The notes: generated from the letters alone by a model not told the origin. A stretch of DNA of 64,000 nucleotides from Streptomyces pacificus (GCF_011766325.1 NZ_BLLG01000006.1:62001-126000); one strand, 5' to 3'; numbered from the stretch's first letter, positions 34,731 to 44,141 are shown. Made by a program: numbers and translations.

Positions 34731-35488
34731 GCCACTCCGCCGGTACGGGCACGGGTCCCCGCCGATCCCACCCGCGGAGACTCGCGGGTCCCCACCCGCG
34801 GGTCCCCGCCGGTTCCCGGTTGCAGCGCCGCTCGGACACGCAGGGGACACGACCGGACCCGGGCCCGTCCGCACACCGCGTCCGGGCTCGGGCGTTCACG
34901 GATGGGTGACCCCGCAGGCACGCACGCCCGCGTGCCGGGCATCCGGGACACGGACCGGGCGCTGCCTGCCGGCCCCCTGGGAGCAGGCGTGCCCGGGGGA
35001 ATCACCGGGCCCGGGGGACCGTGTCTGCGCCGGGCCCCCGCCGGGAACGCACCCGTCGTGGATCGGCGGCGAGCGGGGCGGTCGGAGCGCCCGTCCCTGC
35101 CGGACCGGACACAGCCCGGGGCACCACCTCCAGGACCCTGCCCGCTCACCGTGCTCCGCGCACCGACCGTCCCGCGCCCGCCCCTGGCCGGGACGGTCGG
35201 CTGCGCGTGCGCGTGCCCGTGCGCGAGAGACCGGACACGGGCACGCATCTGCACGCCGCAGGGCTGATGTCCGGACGCGGTACCGCGCCGCAGACTTCCG
35301 TCGGATCCGCCGGTCCGCGGCCGACGCGCAAGGCCCACGCGCAAGGCCCACGCGAAAAGCCGGCACGACAGGCCGGTACGACAGGCCGGTACGACAAGCC
35401 GGAACGCCGGCGGCCGGGCCTCGCCGAGCGGCACGGTGAGGGGGTGGCAGGCCCCCCGCGCCCGCCACCCCCTCACCCGGCCGACGGA
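34731..35488. other. Intergenic region with short tandem repeats
   Basis: About 760 bases between converging genes with no gene I can support. Several frames are open because of the high GC. Near 34780-34810 GCGGGTCCCC-type inverted repeats may terminate the sulfatase-like gene. From about 35328 to 35405 there are tandem units, CGCAAGGCCCAC (two to three copies) and ACGACAGGCCGGT (three copies). Confidence 0.5.
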
Positions 35489-36280
35489 TCAGACCCCCTC
35501 GCGCGCCCGCCCCCGGACCACCGCCGAGCGGTGCCGGAAGGTGCCCGCGACCGGGCCGCCCTCGCGGGTCCCGACGTACCACAGGCCCCGGATGTCACGG
35601 CCGAAGGACCAGACGAGGGCCCCCAGCGCGCCGAGGACGAGCAGCAGGGCGGCGACGGGCGGCAGAAGGCCGGTGGCGGCGGCGAGCAGGACGACGCCCT
35701 GGAGGGCGGCCACGGTCTTGCGGGCCGTGCTCGGGGGCAGCGGGCCGTTCAGCCACGGCAGCATCCGCGCCGCGGCGACGAACACGTACCGCATCGCGCC
35801 GATGGCCAGCACCCAGGCGCCCAGGGAGAGCGCCACATGAACGCTGAGCACCAGGATGAGAAAGGCGTCGGCCTCCATGTCGAAGCGCGCGCCGAGCGCG
35901 GACTCCGTGCCGGTGCGCCGGGCGACCCGGCCGTCGACCGCGTCGAGGACCAGCGCCACCGCGGTCAGCGCGACCAGCGCGGCGGTCCGGGGCCCGCTCG
36001 CGGAGGACTCCGCGACCAGCGCGGCCACCCCGCCGGCGAGCGCCGTCCTGACCAGCGTGACCGTGTTCGCGGGGCCGAACGGCTCCGGTGGCCACGACCG
36101 GTGCAGGGCACGCGTCAGCAGCGCCCACATTCCGACCGTGAACACCCCGCCCGCGAGCCAGCCGGCGGCGCCCAGTCCGGTCGCCGCGTCCAGCAGGACC
36201 AGCAGGACGGCCAGCCCGCCCGCGCCCGCCGCCGTCTCCGGACGCAGCAGCCGAACCTCGTATGTGCCGATCAGGGCCAC
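35489..36280 (-). CDS. CDP-alcohol phosphatidyltransferase family protein
   Basis: A membrane protein of 263 residues with about 6-7 hydrophobic helices. It contains the complete family motif [19 protein letters not shown] followed by [10 protein letters not shown], i.e. D-x2-DGxxAR-x8-Gxxx-D-x3-D, so it should be catalytically competent. Such enzymes displace CMP from a CDP-activated lipid with a small alcohol. It is divergent from the MDR-PTPS-glycosyltransferase operon and shares its promoter region, suggesting a common pathway. Confidence 0.88.
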   Translation of the reverse strand: MALIGTYEVRLLRPETAAGAGGLAVLLVLLDAATGLGAAGWLAGGVFTVGMWALLTRALHRSWPPEPFGPANTVTLVRTALAGGVAALVAESSASGPRTAALVALTAVALVLDAVDGRVARRTGTESALGARFDMEADAFLILVLSVHVALSLGAWVLAIGAMRYVFVAAARMLPWLNGPLPPSTARKTVAALQGVVLLAAATGLLPPVAALLLVLGALGALVWSFGRDIRGLWYVGTREGGPVAGTFRHRSAVVRGRAREGV

Positions 36281-36396
36281 CGCGGTACCACCCTCCGGAC
36301 GTGTGACAGAGTCGACGAGCGCCGCGTACGGTGTGCGCGGTTCTCATGATTTTCAGAACGTAATCCGTCGCGTGAGTGTTCAGCGGGAGGTCGCGG

Positions 36397-37377
36397 ATGG
36401 AGCGCGTCGCACGCGCTTTCTGGCTCAATTCCCCGGGTCGGGGCGAGATTCGCAAAGTCCGGCTGGCGGAGCCCGGCGAGGGCGACGTGGTCGTGCGCAG
36501 CCTCTGCTCCGGGGTGAGCCGCGGTACGGAGAGCCTCGTCTTCCGCGGCGGGGTACCGAAGGGCCAGTACACGGCGATGCGGGCGCCGTTCCAGGAGGGC
36601 GAGTTCCCCGGGCCGGTCAAGTACGGCTATCTCAGCGTCGGTGTCGTCGAGGAGGGACCGGCCGACCTGCTCGGCCGGACGGTGTTCTGCCTCCATCCGC
36701 ACCAGAGCCGCTACGTCGTTCCGGCGCACGCGGTCACCCCGGTGCCGGACACGGTGCCCGCCGGACGGGCGGTACTTGCGGGGACGGTGGAGACCGCCGT
36801 CAACGCCCTGTGGGACGCCGCGCCCCTGGTGGGCGACCGGATCGCGGTCGTCGGCGCCGGCATGGTGGGCGGCTCGGTCGCCGCCCTGCTCGCCCGGTAT
36901 CCGGGCGTGCGGGTGCAGCTGGTCGACCCGAACCCGGCGCGAGCCGCCCTGGCCGAGGCACTGGGCGTCGGTTTCGCCCTCCCGGAGGAAGCTCTCGGCG
37001 GCTGCGACCTCGCCGTCCACGCCAGCGCGACCGAGGCCGGGCTGACCCGTTCGCTGGAACTGCTCGCGCCGGAGGGCACGGTGCTGGAACTGAGCTGGTA
37101 CGGCGACCGCCGGGTCAGCGTGCCGCTCGGCGAGGCCTTCCACTCCGGCCGGCTGGTCCTGCGCGGCAGCCAGGTCGGGCGGGTGGCCGAGGCCCGCCGT
37201 TCCCGCCGCAGCTACGCCGACCGGCTGGCGCTCTCGCTCGAACTGCTCGCCGACCCCGTGTTCGACGCGCTGATCACCGGCGAGTGCGCCTTCGAGGAAC
37301 TGCCCTCGGTGCTGTCCCGGATCGCCGCGGGCGAACTCCCCGGCCTGTGCCACCGGGTGGTGTACGGCGCCCCGTAG
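36397..37377 (+). CDS. MDR-family (zinc-type) alcohol dehydrogenase-like protein
   Basis: A protein of 326 residues. The N-terminal GroES-like part has [21 protein letters not shown], and the Rossmann part [20 protein letters not shown] near residue 150. The catalytic-zinc ligands of classical ADHs (GHE motif) are not evident, so it may use another mechanism. Gly/Ser-Arg-Gly-Thr-Glu (SRGTES) is typical of a subgroup found in actinomycete clusters. GGGAGG lies 6 bases before the ATG at 36397. It opens the rightward operon. Confidence 0.8.
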   Translation: MERVARAFWLNSPGRGEIRKVRLAEPGEGDVVVRSLCSGVSRGTESLVFRGGVPKGQYTAMRAPFQEGEFPGPVKYGYLSVGVVEEGPADLLGRTVFCLHPHQSRYVVPAHAVTPVPDTVPAGRAVLAGTVETAVNALWDAAPLVGDRIAVVGAGMVGGSVAALLARYPGVRVQLVDPNPARAALAEALGVGFALPEEALGGCDLAVHASATEAGLTRSLELLAPEGTVLELSWYGDRRVSVPLGEAFHSGRLVLRGSQVGRVAEARRSRRSYADRLALSLELLADPVFDALITGECAFEELPSVLSRIAAGELPGLCHRVVYGAP

Positions 37378-37514
37378 CGGAGGCGGCTGACGCCCCCCGG
37401 ACCCCGCGGGCATCGGAACGACCTGCGCCCCTGAACACGCAGTACTCTCCGGCCGTACTGATGGACACGGCCGCCCGTCGGTGGCCGAGCCGTAGGACCG
37501 GGAGGTCACCGCCG

Positions 37515-37913
37515 TTGTTCAGCGTCACCGTCCGTGAGCACCTGATGATCGCTCACAGCTTCCAGGGCGAGGTCTTCGGACCCGCACAGCGTCTGCACGG
37601 AGCGACCTACCTCGTGGACGCCTCCTTCCGCCGCGCCGAGCTGGACGCCGACAATCTCGTCGTCGACATCGGCCTCGCCACCACCGAACTGGGTCATGTG
37701 GTGAGCGAGTTCACCTATCGCAATCTGGACGAGCTGCCCGAGTTCGCCGGGACCAACACCTCGACCGAGTTCCTGGCCAGGGTCATCGCCGACCGGCTCG
37801 CGGACCGGGTGCACGCGGGGGCACTCGGCGAGGGCGCGCGCGGACTGGCCGGGATCTCGGTCACGCTGCACGAGTCGCACATCGCGTGGGCGAGTTACGA
37901 GCGGGATCTGTGA
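37515..37913 (+). CDS. 6-pyruvoyl-tetrahydropterin synthase (QueD/PTPS)-like protein with altered active site
   Basis: A protein of 132 residues, start TTG 37515 chosen because GGGAGG lies about 10 bases upstream. The T-fold is recognisable: IAHSF (first zinc His), [13 protein letters not shown] (the HGH strand) and ISVTLHES with the conserved Glu. The catalytic Cys normally four residues before HGH is Ala, the last His of HGH is Ala, and the Asp-His pair (DHHYL) is not conserved (FTYRNLDE). It may bind a pterin or pyrimidine without the normal chemistry, or catalyse a different step. GTGA overlap with the next gene. Confidence 0.75.
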   Translation: MFSVTVREHLMIAHSFQGEVFGPAQRLHGATYLVDASFRRAELDADNLVVDIGLATTELGHVVSEFTYRNLDELPEFAGTNTSTEFLARVIADRLADRVHAGALGEGARGLAGISVTLHESHIAWASYERDL

Positions 37914-39220
37914 GTGCGGACGCCGTGGGCGCCCGCTCCCGGCACCGCACCACCGCCGATGGGCCCGACCGGGACGTCCGGGCCGTCCGGGCCGACCGGG
38001 CCGTCCGGTTCGTCATGCCGGGGGGCGTGGACGACCCGACCTCGCCGAGCGGCGGAAACATCTACGACCGGCGGATGTGCCGCGAGCTGCCCAGGATCGG
38101 CTGGCAGGTCCACGAGCACGCCGTCGCGGGCGCGTGGCCGCGGCCCGGCGCCGGGCCGCGGTCCGAACTGGCGCGGGGCCTGCGCGAGTCGGCGGACGGC
38201 AGCCTGGTCCTCCTGGACGGGCTCGTCGCGTGCGGGGTTCCCGACGTCGTCGTGCCCGAGGCCGACCGGCTGCGGCTGGCGGTGCTGGTGCACCTGCCGC
38301 TGGGGGACGAGACCGGCCTCGCCCCGGCCGTGGCCGCGGAGCTGGACGCAGCGGAGCGCACGACACTGCGCGCCGCCGCGGTGGTCGTGGCTCCCGGCGA
38401 GTGGGCGGCGCGGCGGCTCGTGGAGCACCACGGGCTCGACCCGCGCCGGGTGCACGCCGCCGCTCCCGGCGCGGATCCCGCACCGCTGGCACCCGGGACG
38501 GCGACGGGGGCACCCGCCCTCCCCGGACCGGGTGCCGCCCGGAACGGCCCCGCCCGGAACGGTGACACGCGGAAAAGTGACATGCGGAAAAGTGACATGC
38601 GGAAAAGTGAGGCGCGGAGCGGTGCGGCCCGCGACGGTAGTGCTCCCCGGCTGCTCTGCGTGGCCTCCGTGACGCCGCGCAAGGGGCAGCACCTCCTCAT
38701 CGAGGCTCTGGCGTCCCTCGCCGGACTACCCTGGACATGCGAACTCGTCGGCGGGACGGGCCACGCCCCCGCCTATGCCGCCAGGCTCCGGGAGCTGATC
38801 GGCGAACACGGCCTCGGCGAACGGGTGCACCTCGCCGGTCCCCGGTCCGGGCCCGCCCTGAACGCGAGCTACGCGGCCGCGGACCTCCTCGTACTCGCCT
38901 CGCACACCGAGACGTACGGAATGGTCGCCACCGAGGCGCTCGCCCGCGGGGTCCCCGTGGTGGCAACGGCCGCCGGCGGACTCCCGGAAGCCGTGGGGCG
39001 GGCGCCCGACGGCAGCGTGCCCGGCACCCTGGTGCCGCCGGGGGACCCGGCGGCACTCGCCGCGGCACTGCGGCGCTGGCTCACCGAGCCCGGTGAGCGG
39101 CACCGCTCCAAGACGGCCGCGCGACGGCGGCGTACCGCACTGGCCGGCTGGGAAACGACCTCCCGGAACCTGGCCAGAGCACTGGAACAGCTCCGGAACA
39201 ATCCCCTGGAGGCCGTGTGA
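37910..39220 (+). CDS. Family 4 glycosyltransferase
   Basis: A GT-B protein of 436 residues. N-terminal [20 protein letters not shown] begins the first Rossmann domain. The C-terminal domain has [20 protein letters not shown] and the donor-site [20 protein letters not shown]. Between them (about residues 203-232) is an inserted tandem repeat [14 protein letters not shown], made of a 15-base unit repeated three times (about 38573-38620), plus RNGPARNG. It starts at GTG 37910, overlapping the PTPS-like stop, and overlaps the methyltransferase too. The donor and acceptor are unknown. Confidence 0.87.
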   Translation: MSADAVGARSRHRTTADGPDRDVRAVRADRAVRFVMPGGVDDPTSPSGGNIYDRRMCRELPRIGWQVHEHAVAGAWPRPGAGPRSELARGLRESADGSLVLLDGLVACGVPDVVVPEADRLRLAVLVHLPLGDETGLAPAVAAELDAAERTTLRAAAVVVAPGEWAARRLVEHHGLDPRRVHAAAPGADPAPLAPGTATGAPALPGPGAARNGPARNGDTRKSDMRKSDMRKSEARSGAARDGSAPRLLCVASVTPRKGQHLLIEALASLAGLPWTCELVGGTGHAPAYAARLRELIGEHGLGERVHLAGPRSGPALNASYAAADLLVLASHTETYGMVATEALARGVPVVATAAGGLPEAVGRAPDGSVPGTLVPPGDPAALAAALRRWLTEPGERHRSKTAARRRRTALAGWETTSRNLARALEQLRNNPLEAV

Positions 39221-40236
39221 GTACGACCGATGTCACGCGTTTCGCACCGGAGTGGCTGGCGCTCCGGGAGGCCGCCGATGCGGCGGCCCGCGCCCCCGAA
39301 CTCCTGGAGCCGCTGCGGCTCCATCTCCCCGGCGCGGCGCAGGAACGGCGCCCCGGCGCCGCTTCTGCACAACGGCACCACCGGGTCACCCCGCTGGTGA
39401 TCCGGGATCTCGGCTGCGGCACCGGTTCGATGGGGCGCTGGCTGGCGCCCCGGCTGGGCGGCCGCCAGCACTGGATCCTGCACGACCACGACCCCCGGCT
39501 GCTCGAACTCGCCTCCTCCCGGCTGCCCCGCAGAGCCGCGGACGGAAGCCCCGTCACGGTCACGACGGAACGCGGGGACGTCTCCCGGCTCACGGCGGAA
39601 CGGCTCATGGGAACCTCGCTGGTCACGGCGTCCGCGCTGCTGGACCTGCTCACCAGGGAGGAGCTGGACGGGCTGGTCGCCGCCTGCGCCGGAGCCGGCT
39701 GCCCGGCACTGCTCGCGCTGTCGGTCGTGGGGCGGGTGGACCTCACCCCGGCGGACCCGATGGACGACGAGATCACCGACGCCTTCAACGCGCACCAGCG
39801 CCGGGAGGAGCACGGCCGCCGGCTGCTCGGGCCGGACGCGGTCGCCGCGGCCTCGGTCGCCTTCGCCCGCCAGGGCATGACCGTGCGGGTGGAGACCAGT
39901 CCGTGGCGGCTCGGCAGCTGGACGGGCGAGCCCGCCGCCGGGACCCCCGCAACTCCCGCAGCTCCCGCAGCTCCCGGAACTCCGGGGGCCGCCGCGGACC
40001 CGGGAGTCGCGGGCGGTGGCGGCGTCGCGCCGAACGGACGGTTGTCGCGGCGGCTGACGGCGGAGTGGCTGCGGGGCTGGGTCGGCGCGGCGTGCGAGCA
40101 GCGCCCGGACCTCGCCGACCGGTCCGGCGCCTATCTGCGGCGTCGGCTGGAGGCGTGCGAGGCGGGGGAGTTGCGCGTGGCCGTGCATCACAGCGATGTT
40201 CTGGCGCTGCCCGGGCGGACCGGCGGCGCCCCGTGA
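39217..40236 (+). CDS. Class I SAM-dependent methyltransferase
   Basis: A protein of 339 residues with the SAM-binding IRDLGCGTGSMGRWLAPRLG near residue 65 and a following acidic WILHDHDP. A Pro/Ala/Gly-rich insert lies around residues 240-270 (TPATPAAPAAPGTPG). It begins at GTG 39217 (4-bp overlap) and ends overlapping the flippase-like gene. The target is unknown; it probably modifies the same glycosylated intermediate. Confidence 0.85.
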   Translation: MSTTDVTRFAPEWLALREAADAAARAPELLEPLRLHLPGAAQERRPGAASAQRHHRVTPLVIRDLGCGTGSMGRWLAPRLGGRQHWILHDHDPRLLELASSRLPRRAADGSPVTVTTERGDVSRLTAERLMGTSLVTASALLDLLTREELDGLVAACAGAGCPALLALSVVGRVDLTPADPMDDEITDAFNAHQRREEHGRRLLGPDAVAAASVAFARQGMTVRVETSPWRLGSWTGEPAAGTPATPAAPAAPGTPGAAADPGVAGGGGVAPNGRLSRRLTAEWLRGWVGAACEQRPDLADRSGAYLRRRLEACEAGELRVAVHHSDVLALPGRTGGAP

Positions 40237-42629
40237 CCGCGCGGCACCCGGCGCACCCGGCGGTAGGCCGTCCCCCCGCGGCAGGGGCGGCCCCCATGAC
40301 CGGATGGCGCTCCATGACCGGATGGGGCCTCGGCACCGGACGCCACCCGGGGGCCGGACCGCGGCTCGGGGCCGAGCGGCAGCACCGGCCGGCCCCGGGA
40401 CACCACACAAACGGGCTGCCCGCGATCGGGCTTCCCTCGATCAGGCCCTCGATCAGGCCCTCGATCAGGCCCTCGGCGGTCAAGTCCTCGGCGACCGAGC
40501 ACCCGGCGGTCAAGAGCCGGCTCACCGCAGGGCGCCGTCACACGGCCGAACACCGGCTCACGACCGGGCACCGCCTCCCGGCGCGACGCCGCCTCCTCCC
40601 GACCGGGCGCCGCCTCGCGACCTCAGGGAGCCTCGCGGCCCGGCGCCCCCTCGCGGCCCCATGGCACCTCGCTGCCAGAGCGCTCAGGGGACGCCTGGGC
40701 ATGCTCGCCGGGGTCGCACTGGTCGCTGCGACGCTGTGGTGGCAGGGCACCAGCGCGTTCGTGGCCGGGATGCGCGGCATCGACGCGGCCACGCTGCTGG
40801 CCGCTCTCGGCATCGGCCTGTTCACCACGGTGCTGAGCGCCTGGCGATGGTGCCTGGTGGCACGGGCGCTGGACATCCGGCTCCCGCTCGGTACCGCCGT
40901 CGCCGACTACTACCGCTCCCTGTTCCTGAACGCCGCGCTGCCCGGTGGAGTGGCCGGCGATGTGCACCGGGCGGTGCGGCACGGGCGGAGCGCGGGGGCC
41001 ATGGGCCGGGGGGTGCGCGCGGTCGTCCTCGAACGGGTGGCCGGGCAGGCGGTCCTGGTGGCCGCCGGCGCCGCCCTGCTGGTGGCGCACCCGTCCCGGC
41101 CGCTGGACCGGGCGGGCGGCGCTCTCCTGGAGTTCGCAGCGGTGCCCGGTCCTGCCGCGGCCCTCGCGGCAGCGGCCTTGTTGGTGACCGTGGTGACCGT
41201 GGTCGCCATGCGGCGCCGCGGAGGTCCCGCGGCCTCCCGGTGGGGCCGCGCGGTCCGCGGCACGCTGGCCGAGGTGCGGGAGGCGTACCTCGGCCGGCGC
41301 CACGGTCCCGGCGTGCTGATCTCGTCCGTCGCGGTGCTTGCGGGGCATCTCGGCATGTTCCTCCTCGCCGCCAGGGCCGCGGGCTCGAGAGCCGCGGCGA
41401 CCGAGCTGCTGCCGCTGATGGTGCTGGCGCTGCTCGCGATGGCGCTGCCGCTGAACGTGGGCGGCTGGGGGCCCAGGGAGGGCGTCACCGCCTGGGCCTT
41501 CGGAGCCGCGGGCCTGGGCAGTGCCCAGGGGCTGAGCACTGCCGTGACCTACGGGCTACTGGCCTTCGCCGCCGCGCTTCCCGGTGCCGTCGTGCTCGCC
41601 GTCCAGTGGCTCGCCGGACCGCGGGGCGCGCAGGTCGAGTTCGTAGAGGGTGTCGTCGCCGAGGAAGGCACGGCGCACGGGCGGCCGGAGCGCGTCCCGC
41701 ATGGCGTCCGGGCCGGGGAAGGCGAGGCCCGGCACCCCGTCGCCGATCAGTACCGGCGCCACGGTGATGTACAGCCGGTCCAGGGCGCCCTCGTGCAGGA
41801 AGCGGGACACGGTCACCCCGCCGCCCTCGACGAGTACCCGGCCCAGGCCCCGGCGCGCGAGTTCGTGCACCAGGCGGCGGGGGGCGAACGCCGCGGTGTC
41901 GGGGAGGACCAGCACGTCCACACCCGCGTCCGCCGTGCCGTCCGCACCGGCCCGCCCGGGGACGCTGCCCGCGCCGACCACCCAGAGAGTGGGGGCCGCG
42001 CCGTCGGTGAACAGCCGCCGTGCGGACGGGACCCGGCCGTGCGGATCGAGGACCACCCGTACCGGGTCCGGGCCGGCGCAGGCGCGGACCGTCAGCCGGG
42101 GGTCGTCGGCGACGGCGGTCCCTGCGCCGACGACCACCGCGTCGGAGAGCGCCCGCAGCCGGTGCAGGTGTTCGCGGTCCTCGGGGCCGGTGACGTAGTC
42201 GGCGTCGCCCTCGCGGGTCGCGATGAACCCGTCGAGGCTCTGGCCGAGTTGGGCGAAGGCGAAGCGGGGGCCGGCCAGGCAGAGCGGCAGATAGCGCTCG
42301 GCGAGGAGGTCCGCCTCGGCGGAGGCGGAGGCGGACTCCCTCCACCGGTAGCGGCCGTGCCCGTCGGGGCGCAGTCCTGCGGCCTCGGCCTGGGCCCCGG
42401 TCCGTACGGTCAGCAGCCGCTGCCAGGCGCTCCGCGCGTCCAGTGCGCCGGCCGGCCGGCCGGTGGGAAGGCCGCTCACCGGGCCCCCTCCCCGTCCGGG
42501 TCGGCGGAACGTTCCGCTCCCAGCAGCGAGAAGTACGCGCCGAAGGAGCCGGTGAGAGAGGCGAGCAACTCCTTGCCCTTCTCGGCCGATGCCAGGGAAG
42601 GCCGGCCGACCACACCGGTATCCGTGTAG
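40233..42629 (+). CDS. Flippase-like integral membrane protein (LPG synthase TM/UPF0104 family), abnormal ends
   Basis: The recognisable part runs from about 40700 to 41640 and has 7-8 hydrophobic helices with YYRSLFLNAALPGGVAGDVHRA, RAVVLERVAGQAVL and LPLNVGGWGPREGVTAW, which place it in the family of MprF-type flippase domains. The frame starts at GTG 40233 (overlapping the methyltransferase stop) with ~155 low-complexity residues including SIRPSIRPSIRPS. It has no stop until 42629, so the last ~330 codons are antisense to two convincing minus-strand genes. A frameshift has probably removed the normal stop near 41640. The domain call is firm, the ends are not. Confidence 0.65.
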   Translation: MTARHPAHPAVGRPPAAGAAPMTGWRSMTGWGLGTGRHPGAGPRLGAERQHRPAPGHHTNGLPAIGLPSIRPSIRPSIRPSAVKSSATEHPAVKSRLTAGRRHTAEHRLTTGHRLPARRRLLPTGRRLATSGSLAARRPLAAPWHLAARALRGRLGMLAGVALVAATLWWQGTSAFVAGMRGIDAATLLAALGIGLFTTVLSAWRWCLVARALDIRLPLGTAVADYYRSLFLNAALPGGVAGDVHRAVRHGRSAGAMGRGVRAVVLERVAGQAVLVAAGAALLVAHPSRPLDRAGGALLEFAAVPGPAAALAAAALLVTVVTVVAMRRRGGPAASRWGRAVRGTLAEVREAYLGRRHGPGVLISSVAVLAGHLGMFLLAARAAGSRAAATELLPLMVLALLAMALPLNVGGWGPREGVTAWAFGAAGLGSAQGLSTAVTYGLLAFAAALPGAVVLAVQWLAGPRGAQVEFVEGVVAEEGTAHGRPERVPHGVRAGEGEARHPVADQYRRHGDVQPVQGALVQEAGHGHPAALDEYPAQAPAREFVHQAAGGERRGVGEDQHVHTRVRRAVRTGPPGDAARADHPESGGRAVGEQPPCGRDPAVRIEDHPYRVRAGAGADRQPGVVGDGGPCADDHRVGERPQPVQVFAVLGAGDVVGVALAGRDEPVEALAELGEGEAGAGQAERQIALGEEVRLGGGGGGLPPPVAAVPVGAQSCGLGLGPGPYGQQPLPGAPRVQCAGRPAGGKAAHRAPSPSGSAERSAPSSEKYAPKEPVREASNSLPFSADAREGRPTTPVSV
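41556..42479 (-). CDS. RibD C-terminal/dihydrofolate reductase-fold protein
   Basis: A protein of 307 residues. From about residue 70 it has the RibD reductase pattern: FAFAQLGQSLDGFIATREGD, HLHRLRALSDAVVVGAGTAVADDPRLTVR, RVVLDPHGRVP and VLVEGGGVTVSRFLHEGALD. The fold reduces ribosylamino-pyrimidines with NADPH in riboflavin synthesis. The deaminase domain of RibD is absent, as in archaeal ArfC. With the creatininase-like gene (4-bp overlap) and the GCH II next door, it could reduce a GTP-derived diaminopyrimidine. Confidence 0.83.
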   Translation of the reverse strand: MSGLPTGRPAGALDARSAWQRLLTVRTGAQAEAAGLRPDGHGRYRWRESASASAEADLLAERYLPLCLAGPRFAFAQLGQSLDGFIATREGDADYVTGPEDREHLHRLRALSDAVVVGAGTAVADDPRLTVRACAGPDPVRVVLDPHGRVPSARRLFTDGAAPTLWVVGAGSVPGRAGADGTADAGVDVLVLPDTAAFAPRRLVHELARRGLGRVLVEGGGVTVSRFLHEGALDRLYITVAPVLIGDGVPGLAFPGPDAMRDALRPPVRRAFLGDDTLYELDLRAPRSGEPLDGEHDGTGKRGGEGQ

Positions 42630-43249
42630 GGGCGCAGACCGACGGTGAGCAAATGCTCCCGGCCGTCGGCGAGGAAATCGGAGGTCATATGACCGGGGCG
42701 GACGAGTTCGGGACTGTCATGCAGAAGAATCGATGTCTCCACCTCACCCGCGTGCATATCGCTGTGCGACGGTGTTTCCACGCCTGCGCTTTCTCGGGCG
42801 GCACCCCAGTCGGCCGAACCCGGGAAAAGCGCCATACGGGTACCGGTACCGAGGGATTCCTGAACCACGTTGCGCAGCACATAGTTTCCGCCGTGCCCGT
42901 TGACCAGTACGAGATTCGGGACGCCGGACCGCCGGAGCGATTCGGCGATGTCCCGCACCACGGCACCGAGCGTCATGGCGGAAATGCTGACGGTCCCCGG
43001 CCAGGCGGAGTGCTCGTGCGAACAGGAGAAGGTCAGCGGCGGCAACCGGAGGACCGGGTACGCGGCCGCGACCTCCCGCGCGATCGCACAGGCGATCAAC
43101 GTGTCGGTGGCCAGCGGGAGATACGGGCCGTGCTGCTCGTAGCTGCCGATTGGCAGGACCGCGACGCCGGCCCGCCGGGCACCCGCGTCACCGGAGCTGT
43201 CCCACGGCAACGGTCCTTGTTCCGGCGGCCTTTCCTGCGGATCGGTCAT
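42476..43249 (-). CDS. Creatininase-family amidohydrolase, candidate formamide hydrolase
   Basis: A protein of 257 residues starting at ATG 43249 behind GGGAGGGAAC. Metal-binding motifs of the family are present: LPIGSYEQHGPYLPLATDT (Glu, His, Asp), LVNGHGGN and MHAGEVETS (His, Glu). Archaeal ArfB, which removes the formyl group from the product of ArfA-type GTP cyclohydrolase, belongs to this family. The gene is divergent from a GCH II predicted to retain that formyl group, so the same role is likely. Creatinine hydrolysis or a mycofactocin-type role are alternatives. Confidence 0.8.
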   Translation of the reverse strand: MTDPQERPPEQGPLPWDSSGDAGARRAGVAVLPIGSYEQHGPYLPLATDTLIACAIAREVAAAYPVLRLPPLTFSCSHEHSAWPGTVSISAMTLGAVVRDIAESLRRSGVPNLVLVNGHGGNYVLRNVVQESLGTGTRMALFPGSADWGAARESAGVETPSHSDMHAGEVETSILLHDSPELVRPGHMTSDFLADGREHLLTVGLRPYTDTGVVGRPSLASAEKGKELLASLTGSFGAYFSLLGAERSADPDGEGAR

Positions 43250-43386
43250 GTTCCCTCCCCTTTCCTTCCCTGTACTTTTCGCGTTCCCTGGGATACGGCC
43301 GATCCGAACCGGTTTCGAAAACCCGTCAGCCGAGATCTCCACAGTGAAGACAACTCCCGCCAGAGGCTACCCGATAGGATCCGGCC

Positions 43387-44058
43387 ATGACAGACAGCGA
43401 TGTCACTCTCCACATGGATGCTCACGCCAAGAACACCGAGCGCATGGCAACTGTCCAACTGTCCACCACATACGGTGTTTTCCGCGCCATCGGCTACCTG
43501 GATCGCATTCGGGGTGACGAGCAGGTCGCGCTGGTATACGGCGACATCACGGGAGAGGACGTCCTCACCCGGCTGCATTCGGAGTGCCTGACCGGCGACG
43601 CCTTCGGGTCGCGCCATTGCGAGTGCGGCGACCAGCTGTCCGCGGCGCTGCGTGCGATCGTGAGCGAAGGCCGCGGCGTCCTGGTGTACCTCCAGGGCCA
43701 CGAGGGACGCGGTATCGGCCTGCTCGCCAAGCTCCAGGCGATGCAGCTCCAGGCGGAGGGTATGGACACCGTCGAGGCGAACCTCGCACTCGGCCTCCCC
43801 GTCGACTCCCGTGACTACGGCGTCGCCGCGGACATGCTGCACGACCTCGGCGTCAGGTCGGTACGTCTGATGTCGAACAACCCGCTGAAGCGGGAGGCGC
43901 TGCTGCGGCACGGCATCGCGGTGAGCGAGCGGGTGCCGCTGCTGACGCCGCCCCGCGAGGAGAACATCGTCTATCTGCGGGCCAAGCGGGAGCGCATGGG
44001 CCACCTCCTTCCCCACCTCGACCACCCGCCGCTGGACCGCACGGCGGACCAGTCCTGA
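43387..44058 (+). CDS. ribA: GTP cyclohydrolase II homologue with Tyr-to-Met active-site change
   Basis: A protein of 223 residues with the GCH II zinc cysteines C67, C78 and C80 ([19 protein letters not shown]), the [19 protein letters not shown] segment and [12 protein letters not shown]. The Tyr normally found in KLRAYALQ is Met119 (KLQAMQLQ). From memory of published work, the S. coelicolor paralogue SCO6655 has the same Tyr-to-Met change and releases formamidopyrimidine (FAPy) instead of the deformylated product. I therefore expect FAPy as product, with the divergent creatininase-like gene completing deformylation. It lacks the fused RibB domain. Confidence 0.87.
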   Translation: MTDSDVTLHMDAHAKNTERMATVQLSTTYGVFRAIGYLDRIRGDEQVALVYGDITGEDVLTRLHSECLTGDAFGSRHCECGDQLSAALRAIVSEGRGVLVYLQGHEGRGIGLLAKLQAMQLQAEGMDTVEANLALGLPVDSRDYGVAADMLHDLGVRSVRLMSNNPLKREALLRHGIAVSERVPLLTPPREENIVYLRAKRERMGHLLPHLDHPPLDRTADQS

Positions 44059-44096
44059 TCGGGGACGGCCCGGCGGGCCGTGTCCCGCGCCGGCCG

Positions 44097-44141
44097 GAAG
44101 GCCCCTGGAATCCGCCGAAGCGCCGGATTCCAGGGGCCTTC
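44097..44141. terminator. Strong terminator hairpin after the GCH II gene
   Basis: Perfect 18-bp arms starting GAAGGCCCCTGGAATCCG surround a 9-base loop, followed by TCGTC. It separates the specialised cluster from the ArsR operon. Confidence 0.85.

Noticed and set aside
35021..36349. Long plus-strand frame over the CDP-alcohol phosphatidyltransferase gene
   Set aside because: Its translation is Arg/Gly/Ala-rich without any fold, while the minus strand encodes a complete CDP-alcohol phosphatidyltransferase motif.
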